From Gelidibacter maritimus (GTDB taxonomy: Bacteria; Bacteroidota; Bacteroidia; Flavobacteriales; Flavobacteriaceae): 64,000 nt of DNA. This document shows positions 34,201 through 42,573 of this stretch, one piece after another. The stretch covers positions 336,656 to 400,655 of the forward strand of contig NZ_JACGLT010000004.1 in assembly GCF_014062315.1 (NCBI RefSeq), in the 5' to 3' direction. Numbering within the stretch: the stretch's first letter is position 1; every line of letters starts with the position of its first letter. Made by a program: the position numbers and the translations under genes. A model generated the notes under the pieces. That model was not told the DNA's origin, searched no databases, and saw only the letters and a list, made by a program, of their open reading frames with translations.

Positions 34201-34749
34201 ATGAGATGGTTATCAAAGTTTATTTATCATAAAATTTTAGGCTGGCGTTTAGTTGGAAATGTCACTATGTCAAAAGACACGATCAAGAAGGCGGTCATCA
34301 TTGCAGCACCGCACACCAGTTGGCATGATTTTTATATAGCGCTTTTAATGCGAAGAGTGATTGGAATTAAATCAAATTTTGTAGCAAAAAAGGAACTATT
34401 CAAATGGCCCTTTAAATATTATTTTAAAGCGATTGGTGGTGCGCCTTTAGATAGACGCCCTGGACAAAACAAAGTAGAGGCTATTGCGAAACTGTTTGAG
34501 AGTCGGGATGAGTTTAGACTTGCATTGTCTCCAGAAGGCACTCGGATGAAAGTGGAGCAGTGGAAAACAGGCTTTTATTATATCGCTAAAAAAGCGAATG
34601 TGCCTATTATCATGTTTACTTTTGATTTTGAAAACAAACAAAACAAGATTTCAGAGCCTTTTTATCCAACCGAAGATATAGAATCAGATTTTGAATTTAT
34701 GCGCAACTTTTTTAAAGGTGTTAAGGGCAAAGTTTTATCCTATTCTTAA
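34201..34749 (+). CDS. short lysophospholipid acyltransferase-family protein
   Basis: 182 residues of the PlsC-like fold with the catalytic H-x4-D as H38...D43 (HTSWHD), 'GGAPLDRRPGQNKV' near 79, and 'SPEGTR' at 110-115. No membrane segment is obvious, typical for this short 'glycerol acyltransferase' class. It starts 1 base after the kdnB-like stop, so it is in the kdsB operon. A role in lipid A or phospholipid acyl transfer is plausible from context; the acceptor is unknown. Confidence 0.9.
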   Translation: MRWLSKFIYHKILGWRLVGNVTMSKDTIKKAVIIAAPHTSWHDFYIALLMRRVIGIKSNFVAKKELFKWPFKYYFKAIGGAPLDRRPGQNKVEAIAKLFESRDEFRLALSPEGTRMKVEQWKTGFYYIAKKANVPIIMFTFDFENKQNKISEPFYPTEDIESDFEFMRNFFKGVKGKVLSYS

Positions 34750-34890
34750 GAATTTAGTTTTTTAAATTCAAAACTAAAAACAATTTAATTTGGCATGCAT
34801 TTTGAATAGAAGATGTTGCAGTTGACTAGTGAAACATACAGTAAACATTTTTTTGTCCCTAAAAAGAAACATTAGTTTATTTTGCGTCCC

Positions 34891-34924
34891 AAAAGCTATC
34901 TTTTAAAAAAAGGTAGCTTTTTAA
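34891..34924 (+). terminator. terminator of the kdsB operon
   Basis: AAAAGCTATCTTTT with AAAAAGGTAGCTTTTT forms an A/T-flanked hairpin with T run, about 140 bases after the last operon gene. Confidence 0.7.
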
Positions 34925-35040
34925 ATTTATCAATATAAAACCGTCTATATGAAATTTACGTATAGATTAATCAAGGATAGGGGTTTTAAATTATTAATGT
35001 CAACTTTCTTTTGATTGGAAAATCATTGATATGAGAAAGT

Positions 35041-35071
35041 AAAAGGCCAACATTTAATTGTTGGCTTTTTT
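35041..35071. terminator. bidirectional terminator before yebC 3' end
   Basis: GCCAAC (35046-35051) and GTTGGC (35060-35065) with flanking A and T runs; it serves yebC on the minus strand. Confidence 0.85.
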
Positions 35072-35100
35072 AATTTAAATGATCAAGTAGAATGTATGGG

Positions 35101-35823
35101 CTAGTCTTCAGAAGTTTCTTCCATGGTGTGGTAAACGTTCTGTACATCATCATCTTCTTCCAGTTTTTCTAAGAGTTTTTCGACATCTTCAGCTTCTTCG
35201 ACGGTTAGTTTTTTGGTTACTTGAGGAATGCGTTCAAAACCCGAGGAAAGAATTTCAATCTCTCTTTTTTCCAATTCAGACTGAATAGCGCCAAAACTCT
35301 CAAAAGGGGCGTAGATTAAAATTCCATCATCGTCTAAAAAAACTTCTTCTGCACCAAAATCAATGAATTGCAATTCCAATTCTTCTACATCTAAACCTTC
35401 CGCAGGTATTCGGAAATTACAAGAATGATCAAACATAAATACTACCGAACCAGATGTGCTCAAACTCCCATCACATTTATTAAAGTAACTCCGAACATTC
35501 GCAACTGTTCTCGTATTATTATCTGTTGCAGTCTCAACTAAAACGGCAATGCCATGCGGGGCATAACCTTCAAAAAGAACTTCTTTAAAATCTCCTAAGC
35601 TCTTATCGGATGCTCTTTTGATGGCGCGTTCTACATTGTCCTTAGGCATATTTACAGCCTTGGCGTTCTGTATAACGGCTCTCAATCGTGCGTTGGTGTC
35701 AGGGTCGGGCCCACCTTCCTTGACTGCCATTACAATGTCCTTGCCTATACGTGTAAAGGCCTTGCTCATTGCTGACCAGCGTTTCATTTTACGTGCTTTA
35801 CGAAATTCAAAAGCTCTTCCCAT
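35101..35823 (-). CDS. YebC/PmpR family protein
   Basis: The ATG at 35823 gives 240 residues starting MGRAFEFRKARK, the family start; the longer frame from 35898 adds 25 residues unlike the family. Conserved 'MSKAFTRIGKDIVMAVKEGGPDP' (18-40), 'NMPKDNVERAIKRA' and the acidic tail 'LEEDDDVQNVYHTME' are typical. YebC proteins were long called transcriptional regulators; recent work also connects the family to translation at proline stretches, so the role is unsettled. Monocistronic, far (540 bases) from the upstream gene. Confidence 0.95.
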   Translation of the reverse strand: MGRAFEFRKARKMKRWSAMSKAFTRIGKDIVMAVKEGGPDPDTNARLRAVIQNAKAVNMPKDNVERAIKRASDKSLGDFKEVLFEGYAPHGIAVLVETATDNNTRTVANVRSYFNKCDGSLSTSGSVVFMFDHSCNFRIPAEGLDVEELELQFIDFGAEEVFLDDDGILIYAPFESFGAIQSELEKREIEILSSGFERIPQVTKKLTVEEAEDVEKLLEKLEEDDDVQNVYHTMEETSED

Positions 35824-36362
35824 GGTATAAGTTCTTTGTTTAAGGTTTAAAATTCTAAATCTACACTTAATAGTTATCGGTCGTTTCACTCTTATCAACC
35901 CAAACTCCGAGCAAATTTAAAAAAATCATCTTATCATATCCTAAATGATCATACAAATATATTGACGTATTCAATGCCATATATGTTCTATTAAATTTAC
36001 TAAAATTACCAAAGCACCGTGAATGAATATAACTTTAGTCAGGGGTACACCAATTTACTCATTCAACCAAGCGCCAAGATGAAAGATAGCATCGCAAATT
36101 GATTAGATACAATGGCGACAGATTAAAATCTGTTGTATTTTAAAAACCAACATTAATAACATGGTTTTAATCACAAGTATTAAGAGCCTAAAGCGCTAAA
36201 ATTGTCAATGAGAGGGTTAGTTTTATACGATGAGTATTTCAGTAGATTGTTATGGCATTTGCCCATTCATTTAAACAGCATTTTTTTATAATTTATATGG
36301 AGAAATGCAATGACTGTCATTAAAAACTGGTATTTCCACATTATTTGAAACAGGATCTAATT
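35824..36362. other. 540-base gap upstream of yebC
   Basis: No gene, RNA or repeat can be supported. TAGATTTAG on the minus strand about 45 bases before yebC is the nearest thing to a -7 box. The remainder is AT-rich. Confidence 0.55.
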
Positions 36363-36653
36363 TTATTCCTGAACTTCCACGATGGCTTCAATGGCTTCCG
36401 CCAATTTGAAATCTTTTTCTGTAACGCCTTTCGCGCTATGAGTGGACAACGAAATTGTCAATACATTATAGACATTCTTCCAATCTGGATGGTGGTTTTG
36501 TGCTTCGCATTCAAACGCAATTCGGCTCATGGCACTGAAACAATCCTTGAAATTGTCAAATTCAAACTCAGCATGCAATGCGTTGTCATAATATTCCCAA
36601 TCAGGAAAATGCAATAATTTTTTTTCGATGGTATCTTCAGATAACGGAGACAT
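36363..36653 (-). CDS. phhB: pterin-4-alpha-carbinolamine dehydratase
   Basis: 96 residues, the family norm. Dehydrates 4a-hydroxytetrahydrobiopterin, recycling the cofactor of aromatic amino acid hydroxylases. The catalytic signature is seen as 'ECEAQNHHPDWKNVYNVLTI' (about 49-68), with the paired His and the W, followed by 'LSTHSAKGVTEKDFKLAEAI'. No phenylalanine hydroxylase is in the window. It lies 57 bases after the RmlD-like gene on the same strand, probably last in that operon. Confidence 0.95.
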   Translation of the reverse strand: MSPLSEDTIEKKLLHFPDWEYYDNALHAEFEFDNFKDCFSAMSRIAFECEAQNHHPDWKNVYNVLTISLSTHSAKGVTEKDFKLAEAIEAIVEVQE

Positions 36654-36710
36654 AATTATGGTTTTTAAGTTTCTTAAAATTAAAAATTATAATTGACAAT
36701 TTACTGAACT

Positions 36711-37559
36711 CTAAGGATTATAATTTATATAATTATCTAATTCTTCAAGAAGTTCTGTACTGCTCATGTGTAAATGTTTAGGAAGCTTATTGCTTTTTGG
36801 CATCACGGCCAGATACCGATCTTCGTTAGTGGTATATACTTGTTTAAAACGAACGCTTTTTGATGTAATCAATGCCACCATTTCCATAATAAAATCGTCG
36901 TGGTGAACCAAATCTGAACTCCCCAAGTGGAAGACGCCATGTTTACTTCGATTAATCATATAGTGGACTTGTTGGGTCATTTTAAAATCGGTTGTGACAT
37001 TCATTATCAAATTTGGAAATACTTCAATGGCCGTATCTTCTATTATATGATTCTTAATTTCCTTGAGACGTGGGGATTGGGTGCCAAAAACCATTGGCAG
37101 CCTGATAATGACCACGTTCTTTTTGGGTAAACGAAGTAGCATGTTCTCAATTTTTATTTTGAAATGTCCGTAAATGCTGTCGCTCAGAGTTTTATCATCT
37201 TCATAACTTGGGTATTTGCTATAGGCGTCAAACACATTTGCCGAAGAAAAGAAAATTATTTTACAGTCGTGAGTTGCAACATATTCCGCTATATGTTGGT
37301 GTGCAATCACCTGAGCATGAAAATCGCCTCGTAAACAAGAAATAATGATGGACGGTTTGACCGCTTGAAGAATTTCAAAAACATCATCTTCTTCTACACG
37401 GTATTGAAAAAAGTGCTGGTTGTTTTCGTAAGTCTTATTAGATATGTGATAAGTGCCAAAGGTTTTAAAATAGGGAGCCAGTTCTTTATACAGGGCATTT
37501 CCTATAAAACCACTGGCTCCAAGGATAAGAATGCGATGTTTGTTATCTGGTGTCTTCAT
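36711..37559 (-). CDS. RmlD-like sugar-nucleotide-binding / short-chain reductase
   Basis: 282 residues with a Rossmann N-terminus 'ILILGASGFIGNALY' (10-24; GxxGxxG) and 'KIIFFSSANVFDAYSKYPSYEDD' with a Ser, then 'YGHFKIKIE' giving the YxxxK catalytic pair of extended SDRs. It resembles dTDP-4-dehydrorhamnose reductases but the substrate cannot be told. Located 17 bases after glsA and 57 before phhB, in a run headed by gcvT; no sugar genes are adjacent. Confidence 0.85.
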   Translation of the reverse strand: MKTPDNKHRILILGASGFIGNALYKELAPYFKTFGTYHISNKTYENNQHFFQYRVEEDDVFEILQAVKPSIIISCLRGDFHAQVIAHQHIAEYVATHDCKIIFFSSANVFDAYSKYPSYEDDKTLSDSIYGHFKIKIENMLLRLPKKNVVIIRLPMVFGTQSPRLKEIKNHIIEDTAIEVFPNLIMNVTTDFKMTQQVHYMINRSKHGVFHLGSSDLVHHDDFIMEMVALITSKSVRFKQVYTTNEDRYLAVMPKSNKLPKHLHMSSTELLEELDNYINYNP

Positions 37560-37576
37560 TTTGGGGGCAAAATTTT

Positions 37577-38491
37577 CTAAAAGATGGATAATTTGGTCAT
37601 GCTGGTAAACTGTTCCAAAGCCTGCATTCCCAATAGTGAATTACCTTTCATATTTAACCCAGGCGACCATACAGATATGGTAAAATGGTTAGGTAAAACG
37701 GCTACAATGCCACCTCCAACACCACTTTTTCCAGGTAAGCCAACTTCAAAAGCAAATTCTCCAGCTTCATCATAAAATCCGCAGGTGAGCATTATGGCAT
37801 TGATACGTTTAGCCTGGCTAGGTGAAAGTTGGTTGGTCTTTAAACAACATGTGCCGTGATTTGCAAACATCACAAAGGCTTTAGATAATTGCTCACAGGT
37901 CATTTCAATGGCACATTGATGAAAGTAGAAGTCCAAGACATCATCCACATCATTTTTTAAATTTCCATACGCTTTTAACAAATTGGCGGCAGCATAATTG
38001 TTATAGCCGGTCAGACGTTCGGATTCGGCAACTTTTAAATTAAAATCAATAGAGTGGTCATCTACAACATTGCGGACGTAATTCAAGAACTCCTCCTTTG
38101 GGTTTTCAAGAAGGCTTACCAAAATATCAGCAATTACCAGAGCTCCAGCATTTATTAAAGGATTCCGGGGAATGCCATTTTCGAGTTCTAAAAGTGACAA
38201 ATGATTAAAAGGGTTTCCCGAGGGCTCAACATCAACCCTTTGCCATAAGTTTTCAGGATACATAGGTAAAGCCATGGCAAGTGTCAATACTTTTGAAATA
38301 CTTTGAATGGAGAATTTCTTGTTCCAATCTCCGGTTGCAAAAGTCTGGCCGTCTAATAGTCTCAAATGGATTCCAAAATGTTGGACATCAATGTTTGCTA
38401 ATTCTGGAATATAATTAGCCACCAATCCTCTAAAGACTTCATCCTTTAAATTATGATGTACGGTGTCAATGACATTTTGGAAATCAAACAT
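37577..38491 (-). CDS. glsA: glutaminase
   Basis: Serine-dependent glutaminase converting glutamine to glutamate and ammonia. 304 residues, family norm. Beta-lactamase-like fold with SxxK as S64-x-x-K67 within 'FSIQSISKVLT', 'NPLINAGALV' near 135, 'NYAAANLLKAYGN' and 'GLPGKSGVGGGIVAVLP'. Its start lies 3 bases after the gcvT stop, so it is translated from the same message. Confidence 0.96.
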   Translation of the reverse strand: MFDFQNVIDTVHHNLKDEVFRGLVANYIPELANIDVQHFGIHLRLLDGQTFATGDWNKKFSIQSISKVLTLAMALPMYPENLWQRVDVEPSGNPFNHLSLLELENGIPRNPLINAGALVIADILVSLLENPKEEFLNYVRNVVDDHSIDFNLKVAESERLTGYNNYAAANLLKAYGNLKNDVDDVLDFYFHQCAIEMTCEQLSKAFVMFANHGTCCLKTNQLSPSQAKRINAIMLTCGFYDEAGEFAFEVGLPGKSGVGGGIVAVLPNHFTISVWSPGLNMKGNSLLGMQALEQFTSMTKLSIF

Positions 38492-38494
38492 GTA

Positions 38495-39577
38495 TTAAAC
38501 TTTATAGAATGGCGTTTTTACAATGGTTGCTGGTACTGCCTTTTTTCTGATTTGAATATTGATCTTGGTGCCTACTGCAGACAAGTCTGCGGGAACATAG
38601 CCCAATCCGATACCTTTATTGAGAGAAGGTGACATAGTTCCTGAGGTTACCCTTCCGATGCGCTGACCCTGATCATCCACGATATCATAACCATGACGCG
38701 GAATACCTTTTTCGTCAAGTTCAAAACCTACCAATTTGTTTTTAGGTCCGTTTTCCTTTTCCAATTTAAGAGCTTCACTATTGGTAAACTCCTTGGTGAA
38801 TTTGGTTACCCAACCCAATCCAGCTTCAATAGGCGAGGTGGTCTCGTCAATATCATTTCCATAAAGACAATAACCCATTTCTAAACGCAAGGTGTCCCGC
38901 GCAGCCAGTCCTATGGGTTTGATACCATAAGAGGCACCAGTTTCAAATACCTTATCCCAAATTTGTTTTACTTCAGAGTTCTTACAGTAGATTTCAAAAC
39001 CACCACTCCCAGTATAACCTGTTGCAGAAATAATGACATTTTCAATCCCTGCAAAATCACCCACTACAAAATTGTAGAATTTAATGTCTGAAAGATCATG
39101 ACTCGTTAAACTTTGCATGGCTTCTACCGCCTTAGGACCTTGAATGGCCAACAATGAATACTCAGGAGAGAGGTCTCTGATTGTAGCACCAACATCATTT
39201 TTAGCGTTGATCCAGTTCCAGTCTTTCTCAATATTACTCGCATTTACCACCAATAAATAGGCGTCTTCCTTCATCTGATAAATAATCAAATCGTCAACAA
39301 TTCCACCTTCTTCGTTTGGTAAATAGCTGTATTGTGCTTTTCCAACGGTCAATTTTGATGCATCATTACTACATATTTTTTGAATTAACTCAAGTGCATG
39401 AGGCCCTTCAATTAAAAACTCACCCATATGTGATACGTCAAAGACACCAACGCCATTTCTAACGGTTTCATGTTCTGCACTGACGCCTTCATACTGAACA
39501 GGCATGTTAAATCCTGCGTAAGGCACTAATTTTGCTCCAAGAGCTTCGTGAGTTGCTGTTAATGCTGTGTTTTTCAT
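38495..39577 (-). CDS. gcvT: aminomethyltransferase (glycine cleavage T protein)
   Basis: Transfers the aminomethyl carbon of glycine to tetrahydrofolate within the glycine cleavage system. 360 residues, family norm. Typical '[20 protein letters not shown]' (18-37), '[15 protein letters not shown]', '[18 protein letters not shown]' and '[19 protein letters not shown]'. No gcvH or gcvP is nearby. Preceded by a small membrane protein gene 35 bases upstream that carries the only good promoter box; no glycine riboswitch is seen. Confidence 0.96.
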   Translation of the reverse strand: MKNTALTATHEALGAKLVPYAGFNMPVQYEGVSAEHETVRNGVGVFDVSHMGEFLIEGPHALELIQKICSNDASKLTVGKAQYSYLPNEEGGIVDDLIIYQMKEDAYLLVVNASNIEKDWNWINAKNDVGATIRDLSPEYSLLAIQGPKAVEAMQSLTSHDLSDIKFYNFVVGDFAGIENVIISATGYTGSGGFEIYCKNSEVKQIWDKVFETGASYGIKPIGLAARDTLRLEMGYCLYGNDIDETTSPIEAGLGWVTKFTKEFTNSEALKLEKENGPKNKLVGFELDEKGIPRHGYDIVDDQGQRIGRVTSGTMSPSLNKGIGLGYVPADLSAVGTKINIQIRKKAVPATIVKTPFYKV

Positions 39578-39612
39578 GTTTTGTTTTTTTTATTTCCGCA
39601 ACGGCGTACTTC

Positions 39613-39771
39613 TTATTTAAAATCTTTTGTAAGTGAATAAGCAATGATAATAGCGAGAACAAGTACTAAAAAAGCCATAACAATTGATCTTTTAATACCC
39701 GAAGCAGAAACGATACTTTCGATAGTGTTTCCAAGAATTTTCAAGACTCCCGTTAAAATCTCCTCCATCAT
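39613..39771 (-). CDS. small membrane protein ahead of gcvT
   Basis: A 52-residue frame beginning with two Met codons (39771 and 39768). An amphipathic helix 'ILTGVLKILGNTIESIV' is followed by one transmembrane segment (about 29-47, 'SIVMAFLVLVLAIIIAYSL') and a charged end KDFK. A perfect -7 box lies 8 bases upstream, giving a very short leader. I do not know the family. Codon pattern and promoter support a real gene, but it is short. Confidence 0.6.
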   Translation of the reverse strand: MMEEILTGVLKILGNTIESIVSASGIKRSIVMAFLVLVLAIIIAYSLTKDFK

Positions 39772-39778
39772 TGTGTCA

Positions 39779-39786
39779 CAAAAGTA
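39779..39786 (-). promoter_or_regulatory. -7 promoter box, gcvT operon
   Basis: Minus-strand TACTTTTG matches TAnnTTTG; the ATG of the small membrane protein lies 8 bases downstream, so the transcript would be nearly leaderless. Confidence 0.6.
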
Positions 39787-39987
39787 TCGAAAATTATCTG
39801 TTTTAGAAATGAATCCCACCGATTAAAAATTTGTTGAAAAGTCTGCTTTCGGAATCTAAATAATGCTGGTGAAATAATGTTTCAAATTAAATTTCTCAGA
39901 TTATATAACAGGGTAAACGTGGTGATAAACTTAAGTTAAATGTTGTATAAAAATTGTATGTGCTTTAATTTCTGTTACATTATAGGT

Positions 39988-40623
39988 ATGGAAAACGTAT
40001 TAGTAGCAGGTGCTAACGGCACTACAGGAAAACAGATTGTCAAACTTCTATCAGAAACGCAATATTTTAAACCAGTAGCCATGGTTAGAAAAAAAGAGCA
40101 GATGGATCAGTTTGAAAGTAAAGGAATTTCAACGGTGTTGGGCGATTTGGAGCAGGATGTTTCCCACGCTTTTAAAAATGTGGATAAAGTCATATTTGCT
40201 GCCGGTTCAGGTGGAGAAAATGTGATTGGTGTAGATCAGGAAGGTGCAAAACGCTTGATTGACGCTTCAAAAAACGCCAATATCAATAAGTTTGTGATGT
40301 TAAGCTCCATGGGGGCCGATGCTCCAGAAAAAGCTGATCAATTGCAAGATTATTTAAAGGCTAAGCATAATGCCGATGAACATTTGAAAAGCAGCGGTTT
40401 AAATTATACCATTGTAAGACCGGGAACCTTGAATAACAACAATGCCACAAACCATATTCAGCTAAAAGAAAAGCTGTCCCAATCTGGTGAAATCAGTAGG
40501 GCAGACGTGGCCCAAACTTTGGTGCGGGTTCTTAATGACGATACGGCAAATAAAGTATCTTTTGAAATTTTAAATGGGGATACCCTTATAGGTAAGGCTC
40601 TGGAAGGATTTTCTGAAAAATAG
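39988..40623 (+). CDS. NAD(P)-binding SDR-like protein
   Basis: The ATG at 39988 gives 211 residues starting 'MENVLVAGANGTTGKQIV', a Rossmann glycine motif (GANGTTG); the frame is open from 39940 but those 16 residues do not fit the family. Atypical SDR / NmrA-like (YwnB-type): 'VIFAAGSGG', 'FVMLSSMGAD', 'LNYTIVRPGTL' and 'ISRADVAQTLVRVL' in order. Likely an NADP-dependent reductase or redox sensor; the substrate is unknown. Stands alone, converging with the thr operon. Confidence 0.9.
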   Translation: MENVLVAGANGTTGKQIVKLLSETQYFKPVAMVRKKEQMDQFESKGISTVLGDLEQDVSHAFKNVDKVIFAAGSGGENVIGVDQEGAKRLIDASKNANINKFVMLSSMGADAPEKADQLQDYLKAKHNADEHLKSSGLNYTIVRPGTLNNNNATNHIQLKEKLSQSGEISRADVAQTLVRVLNDDTANKVSFEILNGDTLIGKALEGFSEK

Positions 40624-40766
40624 GATTATTAAAATAATTTCTATAATAGATACGAATTGAGTCAAGACCGCTACGCTGTAGGATTAAGATTTCAAGACTT
40701 TTATTGGATGATTTAGTTTGAAACGTATTTTCCCCAGTGACTATGATATCTCTGGGGAACAAAATA

Positions 40767-40793
40767 AAATAAGAGGCACTCGGCCTCTTATTT
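40767..40793. terminator. bidirectional terminator of thr operon and SDR-like gene
   Basis: AAATAAGAGGC-ACTCG-GCCTCTTATTT, 11-bp perfect stem. On the minus strand it begins at the thrC stop codon itself. Confidence 0.88.
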
Positions 40794-42094
40794 CATGATA
40801 AAGTGTTGAATAAAACAGCTTTTAATTCGTCGTAGTGCGCAATTGGAATAGAAGCTTTTTCTTCATCCATAACCGCTTTAATCTGCGATGGCAATTCAAT
40901 TTTTTCAGGAATGATGTCTTCTACAACATTTAAAAACTTTGTAGGATGTGCCGTTTCTAAAAACACGCAATGTGCATCTTCGTTATCTTTCAAATATGAT
41001 TTACACCCTAAATAACCGACGGCGCCGTGTGGATCAGCAATATATTTAAAATCAGTATAAAGCTCTTTTAAAGCCTCACGCGTTTGATCATCAGAAAAAC
41101 TAAAGGATGATAAATTGGATTTTAGAGCCTCGAAATTATGTTTATAAATTTCCTGTATTCTGATAAAATTACTTGGATTGCCCACATCCATGGCATTGCT
41201 AATGGTTTGGACGGAAGGTTTTGGTTGGTACAATCTAGTGGTGAGATATTCTGTGACCACATTGTTTTCATTATTTGCTGCGACAAAATGATGAATTGGC
41301 AAGCCCAATTGTTGTGCCATCATGCCTGCACAAATATTCCCGAAGTTGCCACTTGGAACTGAAAACACAATTTTTTTATGGGTCTTGTGTAGCTGCTTGT
41401 AAGCAAAAAAGAAATAGAACATCTGAGGTAACCAACGTGCAACATTGATCGAATTGGCTGACGTCAACTGCATTTTACTCGTCAATTCATCATCTAAAAA
41501 CGCACGCTTTACCATGTCTTGGCAGTCATCAAAAACACCATCTACTTCTAAAGCCGTAATGTTTTGTTTAAGCGTAGTCAATTGCTTTTCTTGAATATCA
41601 CTTACTTTTCCACTTGGATATAGTATGACGACTTTAACGCCCTTCACACCTAAAAATCCATTGGCAACTGCGCCACCAGTATCTCCAGATGTCGCAACTA
41701 AAACGGTGACTTCTTCGGTGTTGTTTTGATTGAAATAACCTAAGCAGCGTGCCATAAATCGGGCGCCAACATCTTTGAATGCCATGGTGGGACCATGAAA
41801 GAGTTCTAAAGTGGAAACCTGATCATTGATTTTCACAACAGGAAAATCGAAGGATAGGGTTTCCGCAATGATTGTTTTTAAAACATCCTCAGGAATATCC
41901 GGACTTACAAATTGTTTGATGGCTTCAAAAGCAATGGCTTCATAAGACAAATTATCAATATTTTCAAAAAATGAAGCGGGTAGTGGTGTTATGGTTTCAG
42001 GAAAATAAAGCCCTTTATCTGGTGCAATACCTTTAATTACTGCTTCTTTAAATGAGGTGTTTGGGGCTTTTTTGTTTAAACTGTAATAATTCAT
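40793..42094 (-). CDS. thrC: threonine synthase
   Basis: PLP enzyme turning O-phosphohomoserine into threonine, the last step of the pathway. 433 residues, the long (E. coli/yeast-like) class. N-terminal 'NYYSLNKKAPNTSFKEAVIKG', PLP lysine K107 in 'GPTMAFKDVGARF', phosphate loop 'VATSGDTGGAVANGF' near 148, and 'SVPSGNFGNICAGMMA'. Last gene of the thr operon; separated from thrB by the four-helix-bundle cassette. Confidence 0.97.
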   Translation of the reverse strand: MNYYSLNKKAPNTSFKEAVIKGIAPDKGLYFPETITPLPASFFENIDNLSYEAIAFEAIKQFVSPDIPEDVLKTIIAETLSFDFPVVKINDQVSTLELFHGPTMAFKDVGARFMARCLGYFNQNNTEEVTVLVATSGDTGGAVANGFLGVKGVKVVILYPSGKVSDIQEKQLTTLKQNITALEVDGVFDDCQDMVKRAFLDDELTSKMQLTSANSINVARWLPQMFYFFFAYKQLHKTHKKIVFSVPSGNFGNICAGMMAQQLGLPIHHFVAANNENNVVTEYLTTRLYQPKPSVQTISNAMDVGNPSNFIRIQEIYKHNFEALKSNLSSFSFSDDQTREALKELYTDFKYIADPHGAVGYLGCKSYLKDNEDAHCVFLETAHPTKFLNVVEDIIPEKIELPSQIKAVMDEEKASIPIAHYDELKAVLFNTLS

Positions 42095-42100
42095 AATAAT

Positions 42101-42128
42101 TGACGGGTGACAGGTGACGGGTGACCGA
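42101..42128 (+). repeat. heptamer array A (TGACGGG units)
   Basis: Four consecutive heptamers: TGACGGG, TGACAGG, TGACGGG, TGACCGA. They lie just upstream of thrC and about 24 bases from the 3' end of the four-helix-bundle gene. On the minus strand the units are inverted relative to array B at 42539. Confidence 0.8.
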
Positions 42129-42151
42129 AGTCAACATCGATAAGTCATTTT

Positions 42152-42508
42152 TTAATTAATTTTATTTCTAAATGCGATCATCATATTCATTAATTCATAG
42201 GATTTATCATATAAATTTTCAAACTGAGTTATGTTTAAATAATTTCTTCTCTTTGCTTTATACAGACACGTTACGACTTCAGCCAAGGAGCGTATGGCGT
42301 ATCCTATAAATTTTTTTTGTTCAGGATTACTTTGTCCTATTGAACCTTCTGATATATTTAAGGCTATAGAATCGGCAGCTCTCCTTATTTGGGATGAAAG
42401 ATTATATTTCTCTTTATCAGGAAAAGTTTCAGCCAAATCATCGATTTCTTCACCGAGATCCATTGCTTTTTGCCATATCAGTAGCTTTTCAAATTTGAAT
42501 TTATTCAT
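42152..42508 (-). CDS. four-helix-bundle (23S rRNA IVS-type, S23-like) protein
   Basis: 118 residues of the family first seen in 23S rRNA intervening sequences. Signature 'KFEKLLIWQKAMDLGEEI' at the start, 'LSSQIRRAADSIALNISEGSIG' (37-58), 'KKFIGYAIRSLAEVVTCLYKAKR' and 'MMIAFRNKIN'. Members form five-fold barrels of four-helix bundles; their function is unclear and the genes are scattered as accessory genes. It breaks the thr operon between thrB and thrC, on the same strand, inside two inverted heptamer arrays. That context suggests a mobile cassette that tolerates read-through. Confidence 0.92.
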   Translation of the reverse strand: MNKFKFEKLLIWQKAMDLGEEIDDLAETFPDKEKYNLSSQIRRAADSIALNISEGSIGQSNPEQKKFIGYAIRSLAEVVTCLYKAKRRNYLNITQFENLYDKSYELMNMMIAFRNKIN

Positions 42509-42538
42509 AAATACATTAATCTTTCTTAATTAAACTTA

Positions 42539-42573
42539 TCATTCGTCATTCGTCATCCGTCATCCGTCATCCG
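42539..42573 (-). repeat. heptamer array B (TGACGGA units), overlapping the thrB stop
   Basis: On the plus strand: TCATTCG twice then TCATCCG three times. On the minus strand this reads as TGACGGA/TGACGAA units. It overlaps the last codons and stop of thrB (42567). Confidence 0.85.

Larger units (their letters stand above)
34750..35100. other. gap with two terminators
   Basis: No gene. It holds the terminators at 34891 and 35041. The 140 bases directly after the acyltransferase stop show nothing recognisable. Confidence 0.6.

Noticed and set aside
39578..39612. Glycine riboswitch before gcvT
   Set aside because: The gap is only 35 bases and holds no aptamer-like structure.
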